Positions 9,185 through 17,408 of a stretch of DNA of 64,000 bases are shown piece after piece. The DNA is taken from NCBI RefSeq assembly GCF_012912005.1, contig NZ_JABBEA010000004.1:310001-374000 (forward strand), given 5' to 3'. The notes under the pieces are model-generated. The model ran no database searches. It was not told the origin of the DNA and saw only the letters and a program-made list of their open reading frames with translations. The DNA is from Paenibacillus sp. SZ31. GTDB taxonomy: Bacteria > Bacillota > Bacilli > Paenibacillales > Paenibacillaceae. Within the stretch, counting starts at the first letter, position 1. The number at the start of each line of letters is the position of its first letter. The position numbers and the translations under genes were made by a program.

Positions 9185-10102
9185 CTAGACCGTCCGTTCG
9201 CTACATACTTCGCGGAAGTTGCAATCCCGACAGGACCGGTGCGATGGCATCGCCGTGAAATAGTTGACGTCCTTGGGACGGTTGTAATACTCATCCTCCA
9301 CGCAGGATCGCATCTCCTCGATGTAACGACCCACGTTCTCCTCCACCTTCCGGATATCCTCTTCCGTGGCCGTGAACTCTCGATGCTTCCCGGTTAACAG
9401 GTACTCCACTCGCAGCTCAATCTGCTCCAAGGGAACCCGGTAGTGCTCTCTCACATAGGATGCGTACAGCATTAGCTGATCCGAGAAGTCATCTTCCTTG
9501 CCCGTCTTCCAGTCCACAATGACAATATTGCCGTTACTGCGTCGATACAATAAATCCATCTTCACATACACGCGCGTATCATGCAGCATCATGGTATCCC
9601 ATTTCTCAATCTCCAGAATGTCCGTACTTGCCCGGGACAAGTCCTCCCACGTAAGCGTCTGGTACAGGTTACTAACACAGGCCGAAGCCCGCTCCTTAAT
9701 CGTGGCGATCCGGTCATTCAACGTATCATCCCCGTAATAGATCTCGGACAACATCGTGCGGTTCTTGGGGTTCAGCCGCCATTGATCCGCGTCCATCGAT
9801 TCCATATACGCCTGATTCAGCAGCTTGCGTATCGTCTGTTCCAAAAAGTGTTCACGCGGTTTATCTTTGCCCTCTTCCCTGCTGCGTACCGCCGACTCAC
9901 ACATCCGATGCGCAAGGTCCCCGAAGACAAGGTACAGATTGCTAAGCTGTTTCAGACGGTACAGACGAACCTGCATCTCATCAGCAGAGTCTGTCTTCCA
10001 GCCGTTATGGGCACCGTAATAATGATAATAATATTTGCGCAGGCACTCATCGAACATACTCGCCCGCGACTGCGAATAAGACCACTGCGGGTATTGTGCC
10101 AT
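9185..10102 (-). CDS. PD-(D/E)XK family nuclease with Cas4/AddB-type cysteines
   Basis: A 305-residue RecB-like nuclease. It opens with SYSQSRASMFDECLRKYYY, the helix seen at the front of Cas4/AddB nuclease domains. The catalytic core is MDLLYRRSNGNIVIVDWKTG, with the metal-binding D and the D-x-K pair. Four cysteines, C20 and C291-x2-C294-x5-C300, match the spacing that holds a 4Fe-4S cluster in AddB and Cas4. I chose the ATG with AGAAAGG eleven bases upstream; an earlier ATG 75 bases upstream is possible. No cas genes or helicase lie nearby, so it is a stand-alone nuclease of unknown substrate. DNA processing or repair is the family expectation. Confidence 0.8.
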   Translation of the reverse strand: MAQYPQWSYSQSRASMFDECLRKYYYHYYGAHNGWKTDSADEMQVRLYRLKQLSNLYLVFGDLAHRMCESAVRSREEGKDKPREHFLEQTIRKLLNQAYMESMDADQWRLNPKNRTMLSEIYYGDDTLNDRIATIKERASACVSNLYQTLTWEDLSRASTDILEIEKWDTMMLHDTRVYVKMDLLYRRSNGNIVIVDWKTGKEDDFSDQLMLYASYVREHYRVPLEQIELRVEYLLTGKHREFTATEEDIRKVEENVGRYIEEMRSCVEDEYYNRPKDVNYFTAMPSHRSCRDCNFREVCSERTV

Positions 10103-10464
10103 AAGATATTCTGCCTTTCTGTATGCCGGATCTGCATGAGATCCCTTAATGCTCACAGTATAAAGCCCGGGCAACATTGCCGCAAGCGCGCTTCCGTTAT
10201 TTTCTTCTGACGCAACCGTTTCCGATTCGATCCGTATCGTTTATATAGTAACATCACCAAAAGATGAAATTGCGGAGCAGAACGCATAATATACTTATGT
10301 AGAGGGCAGCGAATCCGGGATGCTAGTACGGGTCTTACGGGTCCAGCGCGAGCCCGGCGCTAACGAATCTCACACACAAACGTGAAATAAGACTTACTCG
10401 GTTCGTTAGACAAAATTTCATGTAAAAAAATCGTACAGGCATATCCTAAAAGGAGGCACCACCC

Positions 10465-11148
10465 ATGAATCGACCGGATTGGTTCCAGGCGGAAGAAGCA
10501 TTACAACAGATCCAAGTCATCGGAAGCGACCGGAATGAGCTCGTGAACATCATCGGCGATGTAGAAGGATTGAATTGCATTGGCACAGGTACGGATGCGG
10601 CTGTATTTACGTATGACGGCTTGCCGCAGTATGCCTTCAAGATGTACTCGGATCATGCCTTGGACAAACTCGAAAATGAAAAACAGGTATACGAGCAGCT
10701 CAAAGGCCTGCCATACTTCCCTACCTATTACGGCAGCGGCCGGAACGTTCTCGTGATCAGTTTTGAACCCGGAGATACCCTGCTGGAATGTTTGGAAAAA
10801 GGAATCCCCGTCCCCGAGCAGGTGATGCTCGATGTGGACGCAGCACGAGAAGCCGTTCGCAGCCGTGGGCTGAACCCCCGCGACATCCATCTAAAAAATG
10901 TAATTCTTCAGAACGGACGCGGCAAAGTGATCGACGTATCCGAGTACATTCAGGACGGCAATGACAATCGCTGGGAGCATCTTGTCTGGGCTTATCACAA
11001 CATCTATCCACGGATCAAAGGTACGCCCATATCTCCACGCATGCTGCAAACGATCAAATGGGGATACAATCAGCTCGATCATGCCAATGTCAAAATGGAC
11101 GACCTCGCCAAGAAAGCCAATCGTCTGTTCTCCAGATTTATGAAATGA
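10465..11148 (+). CDS. Small protein-kinase-like protein
   Basis: A 227-residue protein with a reduced eukaryotic-type kinase fold, similar in size and layout to the YrzF-type kinases of bacilli. It has a glycine loop GTGTDAAVF at 40-48, a candidate ATP lysine K59, and a candidate helix-C glutamate near residue 72. The catalytic-loop segment reads RDIHLKNV at 139-146. The metal motif is DVS at 157-159 instead of DFG. The expected activation segment and most of the C-lobe are short. The start follows AAAAGGAGGCACCACCC. It may be an active small-molecule or protein kinase or a pseudokinase; the sequence alone does not decide. Confidence 0.65.
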   Translation: MNRPDWFQAEEALQQIQVIGSDRNELVNIIGDVEGLNCIGTGTDAAVFTYDGLPQYAFKMYSDHALDKLENEKQVYEQLKGLPYFPTYYGSGRNVLVISFEPGDTLLECLEKGIPVPEQVMLDVDAAREAVRSRGLNPRDIHLKNVILQNGRGKVIDVSEYIQDGNDNRWEHLVWAYHNIYPRIKGTPISPRMLQTIKWGYNQLDHANVKMDDLAKKANRLFSRFMK

Positions 11149-11401
11149 GTACGTTGTACACATAGATGATTATCTTGTTTTATTGAATCCAAACCACCCG
11201 GATGAACGCCTTGAGTTGGCCTTATCCGGGTTATTCTTCATAGATGTGAGTATGAGTATGGGTATGGTGATTAGTACGGCAATCACTGCCGTGTGCTCTG
11301 CTTCTGTTTCTGCTCACAGTTGTGATTGCGAGTTGCATATAGTTACAACCATCGTTATGGACATTTTATTCGAGACCACTGCACTGCTAAGCTAGCTGTG
11401 C

Positions 11402-12301
11402 TCAACCTTCTTTTCTCCCTCGCCCCTGGGAAGGAGTCATGCCCTTGTATTGTTTGTATAGTTTCGTAAAATAGTTCGCGTTGTCGCACCCTACTCTGGC
11501 GGCGATCTCCGTAATGGTCAGACTACTGTTTTGTAATAGTTGTTCTGCCTCACCCATCCTGCACCCGTTTACGTATTCCACAAAGGTACGTCCGGTCAGC
11601 TTTTTGAACATTTTGCAGAAGTGATACGCATTCAGTCCCACATGGCTTGCCGCTTCCGTAACAGACATCTTACCTGTGGGGTCCGCTTCAATCTGTGCAA
11701 TCAACTGTTTGAAGCGTTCGCGGTTGGGAAAATACGATCCGCCCGATGATTTATCCGGCAACTGCTGCGGCATAAATGTACGCGCAAGCAGGGTAAACAA
11801 AGCATGCAGTTTGGACTTCACCACGAGCTGATAAGCCGGGGGCTGTAACGCCATTTCCTCCACAGCCTCATTCAGCAAAGAATAATAGCCTGCGCAGGCT
11901 GCATTTTCCTCTGCCGGTTTGACCGGAAACCTCACCCTGCCTTCCAGATACGGCGCGACATATTGCTCATGTACGGGATCATGAGTGAAATCATGGAACA
12001 ATGCACGGTTAACCACAACGGAATCATAATCCACATCCCCATCATCCAGAGCATACCCGACATGCAACGTTCCTCCCGGAATGATGATGACCTCACCCGC
12101 TTGCACCACATAAGGTTTGCTATCAATATGAAACAACGCACTGCCCCTTCGCATGACAATCAGTTCAAAATGCTCATGCCAATGCAAATACAGAATACAT
12201 TCTTCCTTTTTCATATCCGAACACCGATTTCGGAACAGCTGAAATGGGTGTGATTTATGATCAATTCGGGTATTTTCGTGAAGCGCTTTCAGATCTAGCA
12301 C
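11402..12301 (-). CDS. AraC-family regulator with cupin sensor
   Basis: A 299-residue regulator. The N-terminal cupin (YLHWHEHFELIVMRRG and PGGTLHVGY) is the likely sugar-sensing domain. Two AraC helix-turn-helix units lie between about residues 200 and 295 (MSVTEAASHVGLNAYHFCKM and LTITEIAARVGCDNANYF). Translation starts at GTG, with AGGGGGGAG just upstream. It is divergent from the sugar isomerase/oxidoreductase pair, which it probably activates. The shared gap holds a TATAAT at 12377-12382 facing the isomerase gene with no good -35 box, as expected for an activator-dependent promoter. Confidence 0.85.
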   Translation of the reverse strand: MLDLKALHENTRIDHKSHPFQLFRNRCSDMKKEECILYLHWHEHFELIVMRRGSALFHIDSKPYVVQAGEVIIIPGGTLHVGYALDDGDVDYDSVVVNRALFHDFTHDPVHEQYVAPYLEGRVRFPVKPAEENAACAGYYSLLNEAVEEMALQPPAYQLVVKSKLHALFTLLARTFMPQQLPDKSSGGSYFPNRERFKQLIAQIEADPTGKMSVTEAASHVGLNAYHFCKMFKKLTGRTFVEYVNGCRMGEAEQLLQNSSLTITEIAARVGCDNANYFTKLYKQYKGMTPSQGRGRKEG

Positions 12302-12430
12302 GACTTCTCCCCCCTCTGAACAAGATCCGACTAATATTACACAAGATTGTGTAGAGCCATCCCGCTAATGCACGGCTATAATGAGTGTGTCACGAAGTAC
12401 TATAAGCCAATATTGGAGTGAAATACAACC

Positions 12431-13318
12431 ATGAATAAATCATTACGCATCGGTACCCTTGTAGGCGGGCAGGACGCCGTCCGCGTTATCCCGCAGATCA
12501 TGCAATACGGCTTCGAATCATTTAACCTCACCTTCTGGCAAACAACTGGTGATCTGGACCTAGCAGAGACAGCCAAACGTGTCCGTGAAATCGTGGACGA
12601 ACAAGGTATTGTCATTTCCGCGGTGAGTGTATTTGGTAATCCGCTCACAGGAGCCGGAGACAACGCCGATACACTGGCAAGCTGGGAGCGGGTTATCGAT
12701 AATGCACAGCTCTTCGGTGCAGATATCGTCTCTGGATTCACCGGACGTCTGACCGATCAACCCATTAACGAGTCTATCCCCCGGTTCAAGGAAGTATTTG
12801 GTGAATTGGCACGCCGGGCAGCAGACCGGGGTGTACGCATTGCTTTTGAAAACTGTGATATGGGTGGAACCTGGCAGACGGGCGACTGGAATATTGCCCA
12901 TAACCCGACGGCCTGGGAGATGATGTTCGACGCTGTTCCAGATGACAATGTCGGACTGGAATGGGAGCCTTGCCATCAAATGTCCAGCCTGATCGATCCT
13001 ATTCCACAACTGCGCAAATGGGCTCACAAAGTATTCCACGTACATGGCAAAGATGCCACGATTGCCTGGGATATTGTCAAGGAATACGGCGTGCATGGCC
13101 CACGTGAATTTGTCTGGCACCGTACCCCAGGCTTCGGAGATAGCAACTGGGCAGACATCATCACCATTCTGCGTCAGAACGGTTATCAAGGCACAATTGA
13201 TATCGAAGGCTGGCATGATCCAGTGTACAAAGATGAACTCGAAATGACCGGACAGGTGCATGCATTACGATATTTGAAACAGTGCCGCGGCGGCGATTTT
13301 GTACCCAATCCAGTATAG
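12431..13318 (+). CDS. Sugar phosphate isomerase/epimerase (TIM barrel)
   Basis: A 295-residue member of the xylose-isomerase-like TIM barrel family. Likely metal ligands are spread along the barrel: the glutamate in AFENCDMGG, the glutamate/histidine in EWEPCHQM, the histidines in FHVHGKDA and the glutamate in IDIEGWHDP. The family covers isomerases and epimerases of sugars and inositols, and the substrate cannot be read from sequence. It is 48 bases upstream of an oxidoreductase gene in the same orientation, a pairing typical of inositol or unusual-sugar catabolism. TGGAGTG lies ten bases before the ATG. Confidence 0.8.
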   Translation: MNKSLRIGTLVGGQDAVRVIPQIMQYGFESFNLTFWQTTGDLDLAETAKRVREIVDEQGIVISAVSVFGNPLTGAGDNADTLASWERVIDNAQLFGADIVSGFTGRLTDQPINESIPRFKEVFGELARRAADRGVRIAFENCDMGGTWQTGDWNIAHNPTAWEMMFDAVPDDNVGLEWEPCHQMSSLIDPIPQLRKWAHKVFHVHGKDATIAWDIVKEYGVHGPREFVWHRTPGFGDSNWADIITILRQNGYQGTIDIEGWHDPVYKDELEMTGQVHALRYLKQCRGGDFVPNPV

Positions 13319-13366
13319 AAAACCATGCGAGCTGTATAACAGAATCCATGCGAAGGAGATGAGAAC

Positions 13367-14422
13367 ATGACTCATCCTTATCGGGTAATTATTGCTGGCT
13401 GCGGTGCCATGGCAAACACGTGGGCGGACTATGCCTTGCAAAGGCCAGATACAGAAATCGTGGGACTGGTCGATCTGTATGAACAGACAGCCCTTGCTTT
13501 TGCTACAAGACACGGCCTCACCTGCCCTACGTTCACCGATATCCGTGAGGCCATCCAAGCTACCAGCGCAAATATCGTATTTGATGTCACGATTCCGGCG
13601 AGTCATTACGGCATTGCCATGACAGCGCTGAAGGAAGGATGTCATGTATTTGGTGAAAAACCACTGGCAGAGTCCTTCTCCGATTGCACAGATATTGTGC
13701 AAACCTCTCGCAGTACAGGACACATTCAAGCCGTCATGCAGAATCGCCGTTTCGATCCGCGTATCCGCGCCTACCAGCACCTCATTTCCGGCGGAGCTAT
13801 AGGGCAGGTAGGTTACGCAGGGGCCGACTTTTTCCTCGGGCCACACTTCGGCGGATTCCGAGACCTGATGGATAGTCCACTGCTGCTCGATATGGCGATA
13901 CATACGTTTGATCAGGCACGATATATTCTTGGAGCCAACCCGATCTCAGTATATTGCCATGATTTCAATCCTCCAGGTTCCTGGTATCAGGGCAATGCGA
14001 TGGCTTTATGTATATTTGAGATGTCTGACGGGTCTGTGTTCAACTATCGGGGGTCCTGGTGTGCAGAGGGTGTACCCACATCATGGGAAGCAAACTGGCG
14101 CGTAATCGGTGAAAAAGGAACCGCCATCTGGGATGGTCATGACGATATCTACGCTGAGGTGGTTGCTGCGCAAAGCCTGGATGCTGACGGCAAACCATCC
14201 TTTTTCCAGCCAAGTAAGCGGATTGAAGCGGAACTGCCGATCATGGAGAAAACAGGACACCACGGCTGCCTCGAAGACATGTTCGCTGCACTGGAATCCG
14301 GACGATTACCTGAGACCGATTGCAGTGATAACCAGTTCAGCATGGCTATGGTCCTCGCATCCCTAGAAAGCGCACGCACAGGGCAGAAAGTGTTCATCGC
14401 CGATCTGCTAAAAAACACATAG
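13367..14422 (+). CDS. Gfo/Idh/MocA-family oxidoreductase
   Basis: A 351-residue NAD(P)-dependent dehydrogenase. The N-terminal Rossmann motif is VIIAGCGAMANTWADYA. The conserved EKP of the family is in GEKPLAES near residue 96. The C-terminal alpha/beta dimerisation and substrate domain is complete. It is cotranscribed with the upstream isomerase, has an AAGGAG site before the ATG, and is followed by a strong terminator. It probably oxidises the sugar or cyclitol handled by the isomerase. Confidence 0.85.
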   Translation: MTHPYRVIIAGCGAMANTWADYALQRPDTEIVGLVDLYEQTALAFATRHGLTCPTFTDIREAIQATSANIVFDVTIPASHYGIAMTALKEGCHVFGEKPLAESFSDCTDIVQTSRSTGHIQAVMQNRRFDPRIRAYQHLISGGAIGQVGYAGADFFLGPHFGGFRDLMDSPLLLDMAIHTFDQARYILGANPISVYCHDFNPPGSWYQGNAMALCIFEMSDGSVFNYRGSWCAEGVPTSWEANWRVIGEKGTAIWDGHDDIYAEVVAAQSLDADGKPSFFQPSKRIEAELPIMEKTGHHGCLEDMFAALESGRLPETDCSDNQFSMAMVLASLESARTGQKVFIADLLKNT

Positions 14423-14451
14423 CAAAGCGCCTGTGTTTTTCATATTAAACA

Positions 14452-14498
14452 AAGCCCAAACTGCAAAGTTCAGCAGTTTGGGCTTTCTTGTTTTTTTA
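14452..14498 (+). terminator. Terminator of the isomerase-oxidoreductase operon
   Basis: Thirteen-base perfect arms, AAGCCCAAACTGC and GCAGTTTGGGCTT, with an eight-base loop, followed by TCTTGTTTTTTT. Confidence 0.9.
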
Positions 14499-14578
14499 CC
14501 TACTCCCCTAATTCTAAAAAAAGATGTCGTTCAAAAAACAGTCGCGCTCGATAGTAAACGTAGTGCAGGGAACGAAAT

Positions 14579-14670
14579 CGATTCTGAAGAAGTAACGCGG
14601 TCGCCTTTATCCCCGGATTTCGACTTTACAAAAGTCGATCAAGAAATCCGGGGATAACAGCGATCAAAAG
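14579..14670. repeat. Partial copy of the dispersed intergenic repeat
   Basis: It contains a very stable hairpin, TATCCCCGGATTTC / GAAATCCGGGGATA, at 14608-14656 with an inner stem GACTTT/AAAGTC. The flanks CTGAAGAAG, CGCCT and AACAGCGATC match, in order, the reverse complement of the full element at 47260-47490. The terminal inverted repeats of that element are not seen here, so this is a diverged or internal copy. Confidence 0.65.
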
Positions 14671-14735
14671 AACGATTCGTAACCGAAACTGCCGCTTTAC
14701 GAGCAGTAAGAACACTTTTTTAAAAAATGTATCTT

Positions 14736-16055
14736 TTATAGAATTCCTTTCTTCATTGCCTTATACACCAGTTGCGAGAACAGACTGTTGGACCAAGCAA
14801 ACCATGGTCTGGTGAACGTGTTTGGATCATCGGCGTGGAAGCCCTCATGCATATATCCAGTACCTGCATCCGTGTTTTCCAGCAATTCAATCATCGCCAG
14901 CATCTCCTCGTCATTGTCTGCGGTCAGGCCCTGCATGGATAGCGCCATGTGCCAAATGTATCCCGGAGGGGTATGAGGGCTACCAATGCCTTTCGCTACC
15001 TGCCCTTCATAGTAAAACGGATTTTCCTTACTCAAAATGAATCGACGAGTGTTCTGATACACCATGTCTTCAATCGAAGCATACTCCATATACGGAATGG
15101 ACATTAGGCCAGGTGTACCCGCATCATCCATCAGACAAAAGTTGCCGTAACCGTCCGTCTCATAGGCATAGATCTGTCCATACTCTGGATGACGGTAAGT
15201 ACCGTACAGAGAAATGCCATGTCGTATGTCTTCTTCCAAACGAGCCATTCGACTCACCAGCTGTTCATCCCGGAACACCCACTTCGCGATCTCCCCCATC
15301 TGCCGCAAGGTTACCGCAGCGAACATATTCGCCGGAATATTATAATGAAAATCACAGGCATCATCGCTCGGACGGAATCCAGACCAGATCATGCCCGTAT
15401 AATTCACTGGCATACCCAATCCTTCATTACGCAGGGTATCATGAGCTGGACAATTACGCCGCATGAACCGGTAAGGTGATTGCTCTGCGTGATGCTGTTC
15501 TGTCTCCCATAGTTGTACGATACTCTCCATCACTTTCTTGAAGCGCTCATCGAATATATCCGCGAGTTCCGTTTCCCGCCAATATGTATAAGCCAACTTC
15601 ATGGAGAAACAGAGGGAATCCAGTTCAAATTTCCGTTCCCACACCCAAGGTGACATCTCCGTCTCATCATTGGCATCCCAATGCCATCCATTCGCCGTTT
15701 CATTGAACGCATTGGCATAGATATCCTTATCAGCATAGAATGTATGTCTTTTGATCAGCCCTCCGATGATACGTTGTAAATTCTCGTCATCCTTCGCAAG
15801 CGGAACATAATGCATGACCTGCTCTACAGAATCCCTTAACCACATCGCGGGAATATCCCCTGTAATTACAAAGGTTGTTCCATCCTCTAATAGCTTCGTG
15901 GTCGTTTCCAGTGTATTCGGAAAACAATTTCGAAACTGCGCCAGTAATCTCGGTCGATGTTGCAAACGCTCGTCCGCCTCAGTCAGAATATCCTGCACAG
16001 CTTGTGGCAATTCCAAATGTGGCATAGGGATTTTCGGTAATCTGAACTGTTCCAT
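14736..16055 (-). CDS. Glycoside hydrolase family 125 (exo-alpha-1,6-mannosidase)
   Basis: A 439-residue GH125 enzyme, family length. Landmarks are GDIPAMWLRDSVEQ, the segment MRRNCPAHD and SGFRPSDDACDFHYNIPANM, which carries the probable acid aspartate (D231/D232), and GYMHEGFH with the probable base E404. Characterised GH125 enzymes remove terminal alpha-1,6-linked mannose from N-glycan-like or yeast mannan oligosaccharides by an inverting mechanism. No signal peptide is present, so imported oligosaccharides would be cut in the cytoplasm. The start follows AAGGAG. It is divergent from a LacI regulator that probably controls it. Confidence 0.9.
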   Translation of the reverse strand: MEQFRLPKIPMPHLELPQAVQDILTEADERLQHRPRLLAQFRNCFPNTLETTTKLLEDGTTFVITGDIPAMWLRDSVEQVMHYVPLAKDDENLQRIIGGLIKRHTFYADKDIYANAFNETANGWHWDANDETEMSPWVWERKFELDSLCFSMKLAYTYWRETELADIFDERFKKVMESIVQLWETEQHHAEQSPYRFMRRNCPAHDTLRNEGLGMPVNYTGMIWSGFRPSDDACDFHYNIPANMFAAVTLRQMGEIAKWVFRDEQLVSRMARLEEDIRHGISLYGTYRHPEYGQIYAYETDGYGNFCLMDDAGTPGLMSIPYMEYASIEDMVYQNTRRFILSKENPFYYEGQVAKGIGSPHTPPGYIWHMALSMQGLTADNDEEMLAMIELLENTDAGTGYMHEGFHADDPNTFTRPWFAWSNSLFSQLVYKAMKKGIL

Positions 16056-16103
16056 GGATGTCGTCTCCTTATAACTCTATTGTTATTTTTGTTATGATAA
16101 ATT

Positions 16104-16119
16104 ATAATAACATTATTAT
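16104..16119. promoter_or_regulatory. Candidate LacI-type operator
   Basis: A perfect inverted repeat, ATAATAA-CA-TTATTAT, in the 114-base gap between the GH125 and LacI genes. Its size and position fit an operator for the adjacent LacI protein. It lacks the CG centre common to LacI operators and lies in AT-rich DNA, so it could be chance. Confidence 0.35.
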
Positions 16120-16169
16120 TTGTAAGTGTACTGTGTCAGAAGATGATCGTCAAATGAAGGAGTAATGAT

Positions 16170-17231
16170 ATGTCACGCAAAGTATCCATTCAGACGCTGG
16201 CTGACCAGCTCGGATTATCCAAATATGCCGTCTCCCGTGCACTCAGTGGCAAGACGGGTGTCAGTGAAGCGACACGCGCACGGGTACTCGAACTCGCTCG
16301 GGCTTTAGGATATCGCCAAAGTACTCCGGGGGCTAACAATAGTCCTGCTGCTGCAAACCATGCAGATCCGTCCGATCCACCGTTTGCTCTCATATGCATG
16401 AATCAACTTAACCGTGGTGAACCCCACTACTGGCAGCGTGTTCTGTCAGGTATGATCTCAGCATGTAATGAGCGTGGCTGGCATCATGCCATTGTATCTC
16501 CCTCACTGGGAGTGACGGACGAGAACATCTCTCCCGAAAAAGCTATTGCTCCTCATTTGGACTGGGAACGTTGTGCCGGGATTATTGTCATGGGGGCTTT
16601 CCCTCATACGGTTCTGCAACGACTCTCTCAGACGGGTCGACCTATTATTTTGGTAGATCATCAGGAACCCCTGCTTAATTGTGATACGATCAGCCATGAT
16701 AATCTGGAAGCTGGCATCACCGTGGCTAGATATCTAATGTCTATGAATTGCCGAAGGATCGGCCTCATCACAGATGATGGTCGTGCTGCGAGCTTCGCCC
16801 AGCGGAAAATCGGGATTGAGTTGGCTTTGAATCATTTCCATGTGGACACCAGTCATACGACCAGCTTCAGAGAATGGAACATTCCGTATGAAAATGGGGA
16901 ATGGGTTAACCAGCTGGCTACCACAATTCAAAATATGCCAGATGACAAACGTCCCGATGCCTGGATTGGTGTTAATGATGATATCGCCTTGCAGTGGATG
17001 CACAAATTACAGGAGATGGGTATCTCTACACCTAAAGATTGCCTTGTCATCGGTATTGACAATGTACACTCCGCAGTCACATCGTCTCCCCCTCTAACCA
17101 CAGTTAATCTGTGCAAAGAGGAACTTGGACAGCGAGCCGTCGAGGCTTTGCAGCGCCGGATTGAACGCCCCGGAACGCCGAAAGAGACGGTTATGTTATC
17201 GACTACGTTAATTCCAAGGGAATCGGCATAA
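16170..17231 (+). CDS. LacI-family transcriptional regulator
   Basis: A 353-residue regulator with a complete LacI headpiece (SIQTLADQLGLSKYAVSRAL, then a hinge helix near residues 45-55) and a full periplasmic-binding-protein-like sugar domain (GIIVMGAFPHTVLQRL, DHQEPLLNCDTISHDN, IGIDNVHSAVTSSPPLTTV). AAGGAG lies seven bases before the ATG. It is divergent from the GH125 mannosidase gene, which makes local repression relieved by a mannose-containing sugar the simplest model. Confidence 0.9.
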   Translation: MSRKVSIQTLADQLGLSKYAVSRALSGKTGVSEATRARVLELARALGYRQSTPGANNSPAAANHADPSDPPFALICMNQLNRGEPHYWQRVLSGMISACNERGWHHAIVSPSLGVTDENISPEKAIAPHLDWERCAGIIVMGAFPHTVLQRLSQTGRPIILVDHQEPLLNCDTISHDNLEAGITVARYLMSMNCRRIGLITDDGRAASFAQRKIGIELALNHFHVDTSHTTSFREWNIPYENGEWVNQLATTIQNMPDDKRPDAWIGVNDDIALQWMHKLQEMGISTPKDCLVIGIDNVHSAVTSSPPLTTVNLCKEELGQRAVEALQRRIERPGTPKETVMLSTTLIPRESA

Positions 17232-17264
17232 TTCAGAAAGCATAACCCCTCTGCATAAGAAAGA

Positions 17265-17294
17265 GGCCCCGCATACCATTATGCAGGGCCTTTT
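17265..17294. terminator. Terminator after the LacI gene
   Basis: A hairpin of GGCCCCGCATA and TATGCAGGGCC followed by TTTT. The minus strand also reads a T-rich tail, so it may serve the convergent anti-sigma operon as well. Confidence 0.75.
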
Positions 17295-17408
17295 CGTATA
17301 CCTTATATGCCTATCTACACATCTAGAATCCAATCTATTGATCCATACTTATGCCATCCATTCAAAGCTTCATTTATTTCATGGCTGAGTATAAATTGAT
17401 ATTATTAG

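Noticed and set aside
11183..11395. Possible 70-residue membrane-like ORF after the mini-kinase gene
   Set aside because: No ribosome binding site, no recognisable domain and codon use unlike neighbours. Probably chance.
12278..12293. Catabolite-response (cre)-like site TGAAGCGCTTTCA near the AraC start
   Set aside because: One base shorter than the cre consensus and located within codons of the regulator gene.
14433..14657. Short ORF after the Gfo/Idh gene
   Set aside because: It crosses the terminator and the repeat hairpin, so it cannot be a real transcript unit.
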